A stretch of DNA of 64,000 bases from Stenotrophomonas sp. VV52 (GTDB lineage Bacteria; Pseudomonadota; Gammaproteobacteria; Xanthomonadales; Xanthomonadaceae): contig NZ_PKQQ01000007.1 of NCBI RefSeq assembly GCF_002893095.1, positions 1 to 64,000 on the forward strand, written 5' to 3'. The notes beneath the pieces are model-generated. The model was given only the letters and a program-made list of their open reading frames with translations. It was not told the origin of the DNA and did not search any database. Below are positions 36,601 through 44,633 of the stretch, in pieces. A program made the position numbers and the translations under genes. Each line of letters opens with the position of its first letter. The stretch's first letter is position 1.

Positions 36601-39600
36601 CAACGGCATCACCCACGCTGGCACCGTCGACGGTGCTGCGGCGGGCGTGGCGTCGACCGTGGCCACCGTGCCCAGTGCGATCAGCGCGATCGTGCTGCCG
36701 GCCGGCAAGCACGCGGTACAGCAGGACTTCGCCGAAATCCTGCCGGTGTCGATCGCCGGCACGGTGTTCTTCGACGTGGACAACGACGGCGTGCGCAACG
36801 GTGCTGCCGAGACCGGCATCGAGCATGTGACCCTCGAGCTGACCGGCACCGACGACACCGGCGCCAGCGTCAGCCTGAGCGTGCAGACCGACGCCGATGG
36901 CCGTTTCGCCTTCGACACGCTGCGCCCGGGCACCTACACCGTGACCGAGCCTCAGCAGCCGGCCGGTACCAGCAACGGCATCACCACCGCCGGCACCGTC
37001 GGGGGGGTCAGCCGTGGCACCGCCACGCCGATCACCAGCGTGCCCAGCCGGATCAGCAGCATCGACCTGACCACCCCGGGCAGCGCCTCGGTGGACAACC
37101 TGTTCGGTGAGATTCCGCTCAACAGCGGCATCAGCGGCAAGGTCTGGACCGACCGCAACAACGACGGGGTGGTCGATCCGGGTGAAACCGGCCTGGCCAA
37201 TGTGCGCGTCACCCTGGCCGGCACCGACCTGGCCGGCAATGCGATCAGCCGCGACACCGTGACCGACGCCGACGGCAGCTACAGCTTTGCCGAGCTGCCG
37301 CCGGGCACCTATGTGGTGACCGAGCCGGAGCAGCCGACCGGCACCCGTGACGGCCGCACCGTGGCCGGCAGCACCGGTGGCAGCGTGACCGCGCCGGGCA
37401 CCGCGCCCTCGCAGATCAGCGCGGTGGTGCTGGGCGTCAACCAGCAGTCGATCAACAACAACTTCGGTGAGATTCCGACCGCCAGCATTGCCGGCCGCGT
37501 CTACAACGACAGCAATGACAACGGCGTGGTCGACAGCGGCGAAGGCGGCATTGCCGGCGTCAGCGTAGTGCTCACCGGCACCGATGACCTCGGTCAGCCG
37601 GTCAACGCCACCCTGACCACCGATGCTGAAGGCCGCTACCGCTTCGAAGGCCTGCGTCCGGGCACCTACACGGTGACCGAGCCGACCCAGCCGCCGCAGA
37701 CGCTCAACGGCATCACCAGCGCGGGCACCGTGAGCGGTGCCAGTGTCGGCGTGGTCACCGACCGCAGCAGCGTGCCCTCGGCGATCAGCCAGATCGTGCT
37801 GCCGCTGGGCGTGGACGCGCTGGAGTACGACTTCGGTGAGATCGGCGACTCGCCCGACCTGATGGTCAGCAAGGCCTCGACCAGCACCCGCTTCACGGTC
37901 AACAACGTGGCCGGCTACACCATCCAGGTGCGCAACGCCGGGCAGCAGCCGAGCCGCGGCGAGTACGTGGTGCACGACCGCCTGCCGACCGGGCTGAGCC
38001 TGGACGGCACGCCGGTGGGTACCGGCTGGACCTGCACCGGCGACGCCGGCGCCACCCGCTTCAGCTGCAGCAGCCAGCGCGTGCTGGCGGCCGGTGCGAT
38101 CTCGCCCGACACCATTGCGGTGCAGGTGCGCGTCAGCGCCGCAGCGGCCGAGGCCGGCACGGTGAACAACGCAGTGCTGGTGGAAGGCGGCGGCGAGAAC
38201 CCGTTCCGCGCCCCGACGCCGGCCGAGCGTGCCGCGTTCGACGGCGAGGTCGGCGACCTGCCAGCGTGCGTGGACGGCATCATCCACAACGCCTGCCGCG
38301 TGCCCAACAGCGTGCAGCTGGCCGCGTCGGTCGGCGGCACGGTGTGGTTCGACATCGGCAGCGACGACCAGCTGCTCGACGGCGGCGACCGTCGCCTGTC
38401 GGCCTGGACCGTCGAGCTGGTCGACCCGGCCAACGGCCAGGTGGTGAAGAGCACCACCAGCGCCGCCGACGGCAGCTACCGCTTCGGTGACGTGGTGCCC
38501 GGCGTGAAGTGGAACATCCGCTTCCGCGACCCACGTTCGACCGTGCTGTGGCCGTTCCCGGTCACCCGCGAAACCGCCGCTGGCGTGCAGGAACCCTGCG
38601 ATGCCGAGGCCGCCATCGCGCGCGGTGGGGTCAGTGCCTGCGTCACCACCGACAACGCCACCAGCCAGCTGGAGGTGGTGTTGCGCGCCGGCCAGCACCT
38701 GCCGCAGCAGAGCCTGCCGGTGGACCCGTCGGGCGTGGTGTACGACGCCACCACCCGCGACCCGGTGCCGGGCTCGATCGTGACCCTGGCCCCGGTGGGC
38801 CTGTGCAGCGGCTACGACCCGCGTACCGGCGTGCTCAACGCGGCCGGTGGCGGCTACCGCATCGAAGGCAGCAGCATCGCGATGACGGTGGGCAGCGAAG
38901 GCTTCTACCAGTTCGCGTTCGGTCCGGGCGCGCCGGCCCGCTGCGAGTTCCAGCTGACGGTGACCCCGCCGGGTGGCTACACCTTCGTGTCGACCATGAT
39001 CCCGCCGCAGGCCAGCGCGCTGTCGCCGGCCGGTGGGGCAGGCGCCAACCATGTGGTGCAGGCCAATACCCAGGCGCCAACCGGCGCGGTGGGCACGGCG
39101 ACCGAGTACTACCTGACCCTGTTTGCCGGTTCGGCCACGGCGGCGATCGTGCACAACCACCTGCCGCTGGACACCGCGGTGGCCACCGGCCTGGCGATCA
39201 CCAAGACCGGCGACCGCCAGACCGCGGAGATCGGCGACACCGTGCAGTACACCATCACCGTGCGCCAGACTGCCGGCAGCGCGCTTGGCGCGTTGAACGT
39301 GGTCGACCGCCTGCCGCGTGGCTTCACCTACATCGACGGCACCGCGCGTGCCGACGGACGCGCGCTGGCCGATCCGGCCGGCCGCCCGGGCCCGCTGCTG
39401 GGCTTTGCGCTGGGCCCGATCAACGTCGGCGGCCAGATCGTGCTGACCTACCGGGTCCGCGTGGGCGTGGGTGCGCAGCAGGGCGATGGCATCAACCGCG
39501 CGCAGGCATTCGGCTGTTCGATCAGCGGCGGTTGCATCGACACCACTGCCATCGCACCGCTGCCCGGTTCGCTGGCCTCCAACCGTGCCGAGTACCGCGT

Positions 39601-40150
39601 GCGCGTCACCGGTGGCGTGTTCACCGAACAGGCCTGCGTGCTCGGCAAGGTGTTCATGGACTGCAACAACAACCACCTGCAGGACCGCGAAGAGCTCGGC
39701 ATTCCGGGCGTGCGCCTGTACTTCTCCGACGGCACCTGGGTGATCAGCGATTCGGAAGGCAAGTACAGCTTCTGCGGCCTGCCGCCGCAGAGCCACACCC
39801 TGAAGGTGGACGCCAGCACGCTGCCGGTCGGCGCGCGCCTGACCACCAGCAGCAACCGCAACCTGGGCGACGCCGACAGCCTGTTCCTCGACCTGAAGAA
39901 CGGTGAGCTGCACCGCGCCGACTTCATCGAGGGCAGCTGTGCCAACCCGGTGCTGGAGCAGGTCAAGGCCCGCCGCACCCAGGGCGAGGTGCGCGCACCG
40001 GAAACCGAACCGGGCCAGGCGCCGCTGCGCTTTGAAAGCAAACCCGCGCGGGCGCCGCAACAGGCGACCGACACGGCCAACCAGAGACCGATCGTGCAAC
40101 CCCGAGCCAACCCGCCCGCTGCCGGCACCGCGACGGAGGGCCAGCCATGA
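30602..40150 (+). CDS. Giant surface protein with DUF11 and SdrD-like B repeats
   Basis: The 3,182-residue product has an N-terminal signal-like helix (about residues 28-47, LQRSLAALVLATPLSALA). Then come many DUF11-type Ig-like repeats (about residues 48-1300), with phrases such as YTLSVRNNGPS and VVNSAQI. Nine SdrD/Cna-B-like repeats follow (about 1303-2415), each starting like ISGTVYLDRNNDG and containing a Ca-binding D-x-N-x-D-G loop and a YTVTEPxQP end. Further DUF11 and B-type units run to about 3113, and a Pro/Gln-rich tail ends the chain. No LPXTG, RTX or autotransporter barrel is present, so surface attachment probably needs the next two genes. It is likely an adhesin or fibre. The ATG at 30602 has an AGGGGAAAA ribosome site. 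The stop overlaps the next gene by 4 nt. Confidence 0.85.
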   Translation: MSSHSDRAACCAAVTSFERAQAPSWRALLQRSLAALVLATPLSALAIDLQITDFSDTGYDPVPAGTTVIYNVKVENGANDTATGTVTLFDLPAGTALGSTAPAGCSASPGASGTTRVRCTNPTLSASTAPYEFKLPVTTTASQPATITVRTAIGFAAALPPDTTPIQNLQGNDPFFGSDTNVANNRTSQNTTIQASADLELSKSGTPNPVIGGGEITYTLSVRNNGPSVTTGFRVADTLPPNVTLVGVPTGADWSFTQQNGTYNGTLAVGASTSYSFRGKVNVGTGNIVNSAVVNAGNVPDAIPDNNAAQVTTAVTAGADLLLSKSVSPAPAAAGSVVTYTLTARNDGPSPATGVSITDPMPEGFTITGGIAPAGWTCTSNATSDVRTCTLAGSFAPGAQAVITITAQVPSTGTNSSGTVVNSAQISATTPDPVPANNTGSVGLTVIPDGADLRMSKNKTPPLVPVWNGTGVRTDSVMTSTLRAQNLGPRTVTGNLQLVDTLAVGEEWVDATGQPYAANTPITVGGFTCSVDRAWNGTAAQVVTCTQTGGYPVAVNANSAALTLYTLARLQGTLGNTACTGGSGGSAEPTTAGAINLDPNTTNDCTGGSSRATDARADLSITKRTNAAGDADNIVRDADGSVSYTLQITNSGAATTGVVMNDPIPGFVTGSTTVTPITTPAGWSCALSGSAWICRSGSTALATNATATIAFTVNRGLFDSQSQAAGTCAGQPLQAGRFCNTAGVSVDPSVSGSIGEADASNNSAQDWVQIDPVANVATTAKDITSGSPGRAGVNTTYRITYQNRGPSMARGVVFNDTFTLPANDAGFVLVSAVRTGTGNTACSVTRQDGTINSASAPGGTSWFNTGGAPATLRLTCAPLDMANNSTQTMTVVIRPNVNSGNTGRQFTNVGSFHFDLNNDGTEDPASGTLGNGVSYNYNSTTSDDTRNAVLDFTAGEVDLIVNKIDQNFVGAVDPLGFDSRPGQETNNYILYQVSVRNDGPSLSTRTLIEDTITPAAGADVRFVGSRTGTNTTPQGVLEAPGDRCTVAPGSSNPTTAPQTLSCTMPSIGVSTTEQGVIAAGQTSYLYLVYQYLASPPATGATLLNSVTARSAETERDSSNNTAVQETSIRTRADLAMTKTSVVAAPNADPTQPLPPAAASISLRQPFWYVLDVVNNGPGHSLSRDRSGNSPQRGDGVVVTDTLPAQLEVIGGAEAVTWQKVGNTADAGVVSNGMGNCTLAGRALTCRMGDLALDGRTRVLVPARWTSLPPSGAGSNTARAASDQVDPNPGNDESTSTHTVVRSSLAGVVFQDRDRSGTNGGTQQAGEQAIPGVEVRLSGQDAYGNAVTQTTTTDTNGAYRFDNLAPAGASGYTVTQVQPTTYVNGPVAPPASGALAPSAGGTFAVVDPVLSANSLYTGIALGAGVDAVRYNFPEVRRVALSGFVYVDSNYSNTRNSGDAPIANATVELLDAAGVVLATATTGSDGGYSFAALDPLTAYTLREVLPTGSYRNRPSAINPGQVGGAACVGCTVATGASGDAATTDRISNIDLSRGDDGTAFNFGEDAITAISGHVYLDRNGNGDFDAGDAGTRNSQPNGGLQGVTVTLTGAGADGVFGNGDDLAPVTVQTDAQGRYEFDALVVGQNYRISETQPQGYANAAENASNSITVNALALTGSTGNDFGETLGALSGSVYEDFSNVAANNNNGRRDAGENAIANVTVTLAGTDVLGNPVSLTTTTDGSGAYRFADLLPPQAGSSYTLTETQPAGYLDGKHTVGNAATPGTTAVANVISGIVINAGQDATDYLFGELANAPISGTVYLDRNDDGDNNAGDIGIPGAQVVIVGAGNDGIFGTPDDTTVTLVTNSDGQYTYPGAVAGQDYRITETQPTGLGEGREQPGNVITISNLPAAGASGNDFGELAGSLSGTVFLDRNNNGVQEAGEPGLPGVQLQLPAGSVDALGNAVTTALTDADGRYSFEHLLAGTYTVTEQAAQPLFNGTATINGITHAGTVDGAAAGVASTVATVPSAISAIVLPAGKHAVQQDFAEILPVSIAGTVFFDVDNDGVRNGAAETGIEHVTLELTGTDDTGASVSLSVQTDADGRFAFDTLRPGTYTVTEPQQPAGTSNGITTAGTVGGVSRGTATPITSVPSRISSIDLTTPGSASVDNLFGEIPLNSGISGKVWTDRNNDGVVDPGETGLANVRVTLAGTDLAGNAISRDTVTDADGSYSFAELPPGTYVVTEPEQPTGTRDGRTVAGSTGGSVTAPGTAPSQISAVVLGVNQQSINNNFGEIPTASIAGRVYNDSNDNGVVDSGEGGIAGVSVVLTGTDDLGQPVNATLTTDAEGRYRFEGLRPGTYTVTEPTQPPQTLNGITSAGTVSGASVGVVTDRSSVPSAISQIVLPLGVDALEYDFGEIGDSPDLMVSKASTSTRFTVNNVAGYTIQVRNAGQQPSRGEYVVHDRLPTGLSLDGTPVGTGWTCTGDAGATRFSCSSQRVLAAGAISPDTIAVQVRVSAAAAEAGTVNNAVLVEGGGENPFRAPTPAERAAFDGEVGDLPACVDGIIHNACRVPNSVQLAASVGGTVWFDIGSDDQLLDGGDRRLSAWTVELVDPANGQVVKSTTSAADGSYRFGDVVPGVKWNIRFRDPRSTVLWPFPVTRETAAGVQEPCDAEAAIARGGVSACVTTDNATSQLEVVLRAGQHLPQQSLPVDPSGVVYDATTRDPVPGSIVTLAPVGLCSGYDPRTGVLNAAGGGYRIEGSSIAMTVGSEGFYQFAFGPGAPARCEFQLTVTPPGGYTFVSTMIPPQASALSPAGGAGANHVVQANTQAPTGAVGTATEYYLTLFAGSATAAIVHNHLPLDTAVATGLAITKTGDRQTAEIGDTVQYTITVRQTAGSALGALNVVDRLPRGFTYIDGTARADGRALADPAGRPGPLLGFALGPINVGGQIVLTYRVRVGVGAQQGDGINRAQAFGCSISGGCIDTTAIAPLPGSLASNRAEYRVRVTGGVFTEQACVLGKVFMDCNNNHLQDREELGIPGVRLYFSDGTWVISDSEGKYSFCGLPPQSHTLKVDASTLPVGARLTTSSNRNLGDADSLFLDLKNGELHRADFIEGSCANPVLEQVKARRTQGEVRAPETEPGQAPLRFESKPARAPQQATDTANQRPIVQPRANPPAAGTATEGQP

Positions 40151-43100
40151 GCCGCGCCCCCGTGTTGCACCGGCTGCCCCGCCTGAGCCTGCTCGCCTGT
40201 GCGCTGGCCACCCTGCCCGCGATGGCGCAAAGCGTGGGCACGCCGAGCCGGTTCACCCCGGTGCTGGGCGACGCCAGCACGCTGTACCCGCGTAGCCCGG
40301 CCAGCGTTGACGCCGCGCCGGTGGCGCTGCGCGCGACGCCGTCCGGCGTGCTGGACCGGATCGTGGTCGAACTGGACCGCGACGGCGTGCCGGCCGACGG
40401 CCAGAGCGCGGTGCACGTGCGCGTGCAGCTGCTCGATGCCGCCGGGCTGCCGCTCAGCGGCACCACCTACGCCACCCTTGAAAACAGCGGCGGCCGGATC
40501 CGCCTGCCGGGCTCGCGCACCGACGAACTGGGACCGGGCGCGCTGGATGCCGACAAGGTCACCCCGGGCGTGCAGCTGCAGGTGGTGGACGGCGCGGCCG
40601 AGTTCGACCTGCTGGCCCCGCACGAGCCGCAGGACCTGCTGCTGCGCGTGACCGCCGGCAGCGAAACGGCGCAGGGCAGCATCGGCTTCGTGCCGGAAAT
40701 GCGCGAGATGATCGCCACCGGCCTGATCGAAGGCGTGGTCAACTTCCGCCGCAAGGGTAATGGCGGGCTGGTTTCGCCGGTGGAACACCACGACGCGTTC
40801 GACCGCGACATCCGCCGCTGGGAGCGTCAGTTCAACAACGGCAAGGCGAATGCCGCTGCCCGCACCGCGTTCTTCGTGAAGGGCCGGATCAAGGGCGACG
40901 CGCTGCTGACCGCCGCCTACGATTCGGACAAGGACACCCGCGGCCGCCTGCTGCGCGACATCCAGCCGGAAGAGTTCTATCCGGTGTACGGCGACTCCGC
41001 GCTGCGCGGCTTCGACGCGCGTTCGGCCGAGCGCCTGTACGTGCGTATCGACAACAAGCGCAGCTACCTGCTGTACGGCGACTTCCAGACCGGCGACGGC
41101 CTGGCGACAGCCACCGGCATCGGCGGCAGCGGCCCGATCCCGCAGCGCAGCCTGGGCACCTACAACCGCACCGCCACCGGGCTGGGCTGGCATTTCGAAA
41201 GCGAGCGCGTGCGCAGCAATGTGTTCGCCATCGAGGATTCGCTGCGCCAGGTGATCGAGGAGTTCCGCAGCCAGGGCAGCGGCCCGTATGCGCTGCGCAA
41301 CAACGCGGTGCTGGAAGGCAGCGAGCGGGTCGAAGTGATCGTGCGCGACCGCAACCAGCCCACCCGCATCGTCTCGGTGCGGCCGCTGGCGCGGCTGGTG
41401 GACTACAGCTTCGAGCCGTTCTCCGGCCGCATCCTGCTCAACCAGTTCCTGCCGGCGTTCGACAGCGACCTCAACCCGGTCTCGCTGCGCATCACCTATG
41501 AACTGGACCAGGACACCGAGACGTTCTGGGTGGGCGGTGCCGACACGCAGGTCAAGCTGACCCCGCGCATGGAAGTGGGCGCCGCCGTGGTGGACGACCG
41601 CAACCCGTATGCGGAATTCCGCATGGGCAGCGCCAATGCCAGCTACCGGTTCGGCGACAACACGCTGCTGGTGGCCGAGTTCGCGCGCACCCGGAGCGAA
41701 GTGAACACCAACTCGATCAACCAGATCACCTCGCAGGGCTTGAAGGACATCACCGGCGACGTGGAGGGCGATGCATGGCGGGTGGAGTTCGCACATGCGG
41801 CCGGCAAGCTGGACGCGCGCCTGTTCGCGGCGCGCACCGACCCGGCGTTCAACAACCCGGCCGCGCCGCTGTACGGCGGGCGTGGTGAGTACAACGCCCG
41901 CGTGGCCTATCAGCTTGGGCCGCGCCTGGAGCTGTACGTGGAAGGCCTGCGCAGCGAGGACCGCAACCCGGACGGCGGCAAGCGCGACGCCGGCGGCGCC
42001 GGTGTGCGCATCGGTGCCACCGAACGGCTCACCGTGGACCTGGGCGTGCGCAGCATCCGCGAGACCATCGGCGTGACCTCGCCGTGGTCGTCCGGGGTGC
42101 CGTTCGGCAACGCCGGCGGCCTCACCGGCGGCTTCGCCACCGGTGCCGGTGGCGGCGCGCTCGGCTACGGCCAGCAGGCGCTGGACCCGGCCACCGGGCT
42201 GATGGTGATCAACGGCAGCAACACCGGCAGCCCGATCACCAGCGACCTGCCGGTGGGCACCGAGCTGGAATCGGACAGCGCCCGCTTCGGCCTGGGCTAC
42301 CGGCTGAGCGACAGGCTCAGCAGCGGTGCCGAGATCGAACACAGCGTCAGCGGCGAAGACCGCCGGCGCCTGGCCGCCGGCCTGGACTACCAGGTGTTCG
42401 AGCGCAGCCGCCTGTACGGCCGCTATGAAAAGCAGACCGGCCTGACCAGCGCCTACGGCATCACCACCACCGACCGCGAGGCCGATGCGCTGGTGTTCGG
42501 TATCGACAGCAGTTACCTGCGCGACACCCAGACCTTCAGCGAATATCGGCTGCGCGATGCGATCAGTGGCCGCGACGTGCAGGCGGCCTCGGGTATCCGC
42601 AACAACTGGGACATCCGCGAAGGCATGCGCCTGTCCAGCTCGGCCGAACACGTGAAGGTGATCGACGGCAGCACCGGTGACAGCACCGGCCTGGCGCTGG
42701 CGCTGGATTACGCAGCCAATCCGCTGTGGCGCGGCGCGATCCGGGCCGAGCACCGCATTTCCGAGGACGTCCCGGACACCGAGACCAACGAAGCGTTCAA
42801 CACCACGCTGCTGCAGTTCATGCTGGCCCGCAAGCTGAGCCGCGACTGGACCCTGCTGGCCCGCAACTACCTGCTGAGCACGCGTTACGACGCGCGCGGC
42901 GATGTGCTGCAGGACCGCTTCCAGCTCGGCGTTGCCTACCGCGACACCGACCGCAACCGGATCAACGCACTGGCGCGCTACGAGTACAAACTCGAGCGCG
43001 ACGAGAGCGGACTGACCCTGTCCGACGGCAGCACCGTGGATGGCAGCAGCCAGGACGTGCGCACCCGCGCGCATATCGTCTCGACCCATGCCGACTGGCA

Positions 43101-43503
43101 TCCGTCGCGGCCCTGGTGGATCACCGGGCGCGTGGCCGGCAAGTGGCAGCAGGACCAGTTCGCCTACGCCGACGGCGCACGCGTGAACAGCCGCTTCCGC
43201 GCCATGCTGTTCTCCGCCCGCGTGGTGTACGACATCACCGAGAACTGGGACGTGGGCGTGCTCGGCTCCACCTTCCGTGGCCAGACCGGTGCGAACCAGT
43301 ACGCCTACGGCATGGAAGTGGGCCGCCTGCTGCGCCAGAACCTGTGGTTGTCGGCCGGTTACAACTGGACCGGTTTCAGCGGCGACCGCGATCTCAACGG
43401 TTACGAGTACACCGAGCAGGGCGTGTTCCTGCGCCTGCGCTTCAAGTTCGACGAAGACCTTTTCCGGCCGGACCCCGTCCGCTACCGCGACCCGGCACGC
43501 TGA
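40147..43503 (+). CDS. Outer-membrane beta-barrel protein of the surface operon
   Basis: The 1,118-residue product has a signal peptide (about 27 residues, ending PAMAQ). An Ig-like domain resembling invasin/Big repeats follows at about residues 60-180 (IVVELDRDGVPADGQS, AVHVRVQLLDAAG). The remainder, about 250-1118, is rich in alternating amphipathic strands such as RLYVRIDNKRSYLLYGDF and LFAARTDPAF. It ends in a strand with an aromatic-rich pattern (YTEQGVFLRLRFKF), although the last residues extend past it. There is no TonB plug or POTRA domain. It overlaps the giant gene by ATGA and precedes the OmpA-like gene by 10 nt. A role as outer-membrane docking or export partner of the giant protein is inferred from the operon. 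Confidence 0.75.
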   Translation: MSRAPVLHRLPRLSLLACALATLPAMAQSVGTPSRFTPVLGDASTLYPRSPASVDAAPVALRATPSGVLDRIVVELDRDGVPADGQSAVHVRVQLLDAAGLPLSGTTYATLENSGGRIRLPGSRTDELGPGALDADKVTPGVQLQVVDGAAEFDLLAPHEPQDLLLRVTAGSETAQGSIGFVPEMREMIATGLIEGVVNFRRKGNGGLVSPVEHHDAFDRDIRRWERQFNNGKANAAARTAFFVKGRIKGDALLTAAYDSDKDTRGRLLRDIQPEEFYPVYGDSALRGFDARSAERLYVRIDNKRSYLLYGDFQTGDGLATATGIGGSGPIPQRSLGTYNRTATGLGWHFESERVRSNVFAIEDSLRQVIEEFRSQGSGPYALRNNAVLEGSERVEVIVRDRNQPTRIVSVRPLARLVDYSFEPFSGRILLNQFLPAFDSDLNPVSLRITYELDQDTETFWVGGADTQVKLTPRMEVGAAVVDDRNPYAEFRMGSANASYRFGDNTLLVAEFARTRSEVNTNSINQITSQGLKDITGDVEGDAWRVEFAHAAGKLDARLFAARTDPAFNNPAAPLYGGRGEYNARVAYQLGPRLELYVEGLRSEDRNPDGGKRDAGGAGVRIGATERLTVDLGVRSIRETIGVTSPWSSGVPFGNAGGLTGGFATGAGGGALGYGQQALDPATGLMVINGSNTGSPITSDLPVGTELESDSARFGLGYRLSDRLSSGAEIEHSVSGEDRRRLAAGLDYQVFERSRLYGRYEKQTGLTSAYGITTTDREADALVFGIDSSYLRDTQTFSEYRLRDAISGRDVQAASGIRNNWDIREGMRLSSSAEHVKVIDGSTGDSTGLALALDYAANPLWRGAIRAEHRISEDVPDTETNEAFNTTLLQFMLARKLSRDWTLLARNYLLSTRYDARGDVLQDRFQLGVAYRDTDRNRINALARYEYKLERDESGLTLSDGSTVDGSSQDVRTRAHIVSTHADWHPSRPWWITGRVAGKWQQDQFAYADGARVNSRFRAMLFSARVVYDITENWDVGVLGSTFRGQTGANQYAYGMEVGRLLRQNLWLSAGYNWTGFSGDRDLNGYEYTEQGVFLRLRFKFDEDLFRPDPVRYRDPAR

Positions 43504-43513
43504 GGATAATTTG

Positions 43514-44518
43514 ATGAAAAACACCGCCATGACCTTCTACGCCGCACGCCCGTTGCTGGGCGCGGCCCTGTTCACCGTGCTGGCCGGCGCCGCATCGGCG
43601 CAGACCGCGCAGCTGCTGCCGCAGCAGCTGCGGATCAGCGACGAAGCCATCCATGCCGACCACGCCACGTATGAGGCCACCCAGGGGCGCATCCAGGCGC
43701 TCAACGACGGCGGCCGGCCGATCCGCGACTACCACCTGTCCAAGGCGCAGTGCTGGCTGGACGTGTCGTTCCACGAGTACAGCCGCAACGACCGCAGCGA
43801 TTTTCCGCAGGCGGCGCTGGGCGAATCGGAGCGGCTGATCGTCGGCATGGAGCAGGGGGCAAGCCCATTGCCGACCGACACCCCGCTGGTGAACAACGCC
43901 AAGTACCTCCGCGATGACCTGTGGCAGCGCCTGCGCGTGCTGCACGGCAGCCGGGGCTTCGCCTGTGCCGCGCAGCAGGTGGCGTGTGGCGAGGTGGAGC
44001 TGGTGCATGCCGGCAATGAGTTCAACCAGCAGCAGTGGCGCCATTCCAAGCCGTACATCCAGATCGCCGAAGAGCTGGTCAACGACGCCGAAGCGCAGGC
44101 GCGCCAGTGCGCGGTGGCACCGACGGTGGCACCGGGCCCGCTGGTGGCCAACGTGCTGTTCGAATTCGACCGCGACGGCTACCGCGACATCCGCACCTAC
44201 TCGCTGGAAAGCATCGACCGCGCGCTGGCCAGCATCGGCAGTGAGTCGCTGCAGCTGCAGTCGGTGGTGCTGGTCGGGCATGCCGATCGCCTGCAGGGCC
44301 GCGGCTTCGACGCGAACCAGGCGCTGTCCGAGCGGCGTGCGAAGACGGTGCGCGAGCTGTTGATCGGCCGCGGGCTGGACCCGGCGACGATCCGCTACGA
44401 GTACCGCGGCGATACCCAGCAGGTGCAGCAGTGCGATGGCGTGAAGCCGCGTGCGGCGCTGCTGGAGTGCCTGCTGCCGAACCGGCGGGTGGAAGTGCGC
44501 TTCGAGGTAGCGCGCTGA
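43514..44518 (+). CDS. OmpA-family peptidoglycan-binding protein
   Basis: The 334-residue product has a signal peptide (about 29 residues, ending GAASA), a helical N-terminal region (about 30-205), and a C-terminal OmpA domain (about 210-334). The domain shows VLFEFDRDGY, the VVLVGHADRLQGRGF loop, and the helix NQALSERRAKTVRELL that normally contacts peptidoglycan. There is a Cys pair around QQCDGVKPRAALLECL. The ATG at 43514 has a GAGGA ribosome site and is 10 nt after the barrel gene stop, so all three genes form one operon. It probably anchors the surface complex to the cell wall. Confidence 0.87.
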   Translation: MKNTAMTFYAARPLLGAALFTVLAGAASAQTAQLLPQQLRISDEAIHADHATYEATQGRIQALNDGGRPIRDYHLSKAQCWLDVSFHEYSRNDRSDFPQAALGESERLIVGMEQGASPLPTDTPLVNNAKYLRDDLWQRLRVLHGSRGFACAAQQVACGEVELVHAGNEFNQQQWRHSKPYIQIAEELVNDAEAQARQCAVAPTVAPGPLVANVLFEFDRDGYRDIRTYSLESIDRALASIGSESLQLQSVVLVGHADRLQGRGFDANQALSERRAKTVRELLIGRGLDPATIRYEYRGDTQQVQQCDGVKPRAALLECLLPNRRVEVRFEVAR

Positions 44519-44538
44519 GCGTGTAGCCATTGATGTGC

Positions 44539-44628
44539 AGCCACGCAGGGCGTGGCTCTACCGCGGCGGGGCTGCGTTGGGCGCGGTCCACCGGGGGGGG
44601 CGCAGGTAGAGCCACGCCCTGCGTGGCT
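44539..44628. repeat. Inverted pair of SMAG/REP-like hairpins
   Basis: 44539-44561 (reverse) and 44606-44628 (forward) share the core GAGCCACGCCCTGCGTGGCT. They lie between the convergent OmpA-like and GGDEF-like genes. A G8 run (44593-44600) lies between them. Confidence 0.8.
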
Positions 44629-44633
44629 GCGCG

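Noticed and set aside
29609..40099. Very long minus-strand open frame opposite the giant surface-protein gene
   Set aside because: It mirrors the plus-strand gene through high-GC codon bias, has no family resemblance and is low-complexity. Only its last 287 codons, beyond the plus-strand gene, look real.
30602..40150. Type I secretion (RTX) or sortase-anchored protein
   Set aside because: No RTX nonapeptide, LPXTG motif or ABC exporter genes are present; the downstream barrel and OmpA genes are a better lead.
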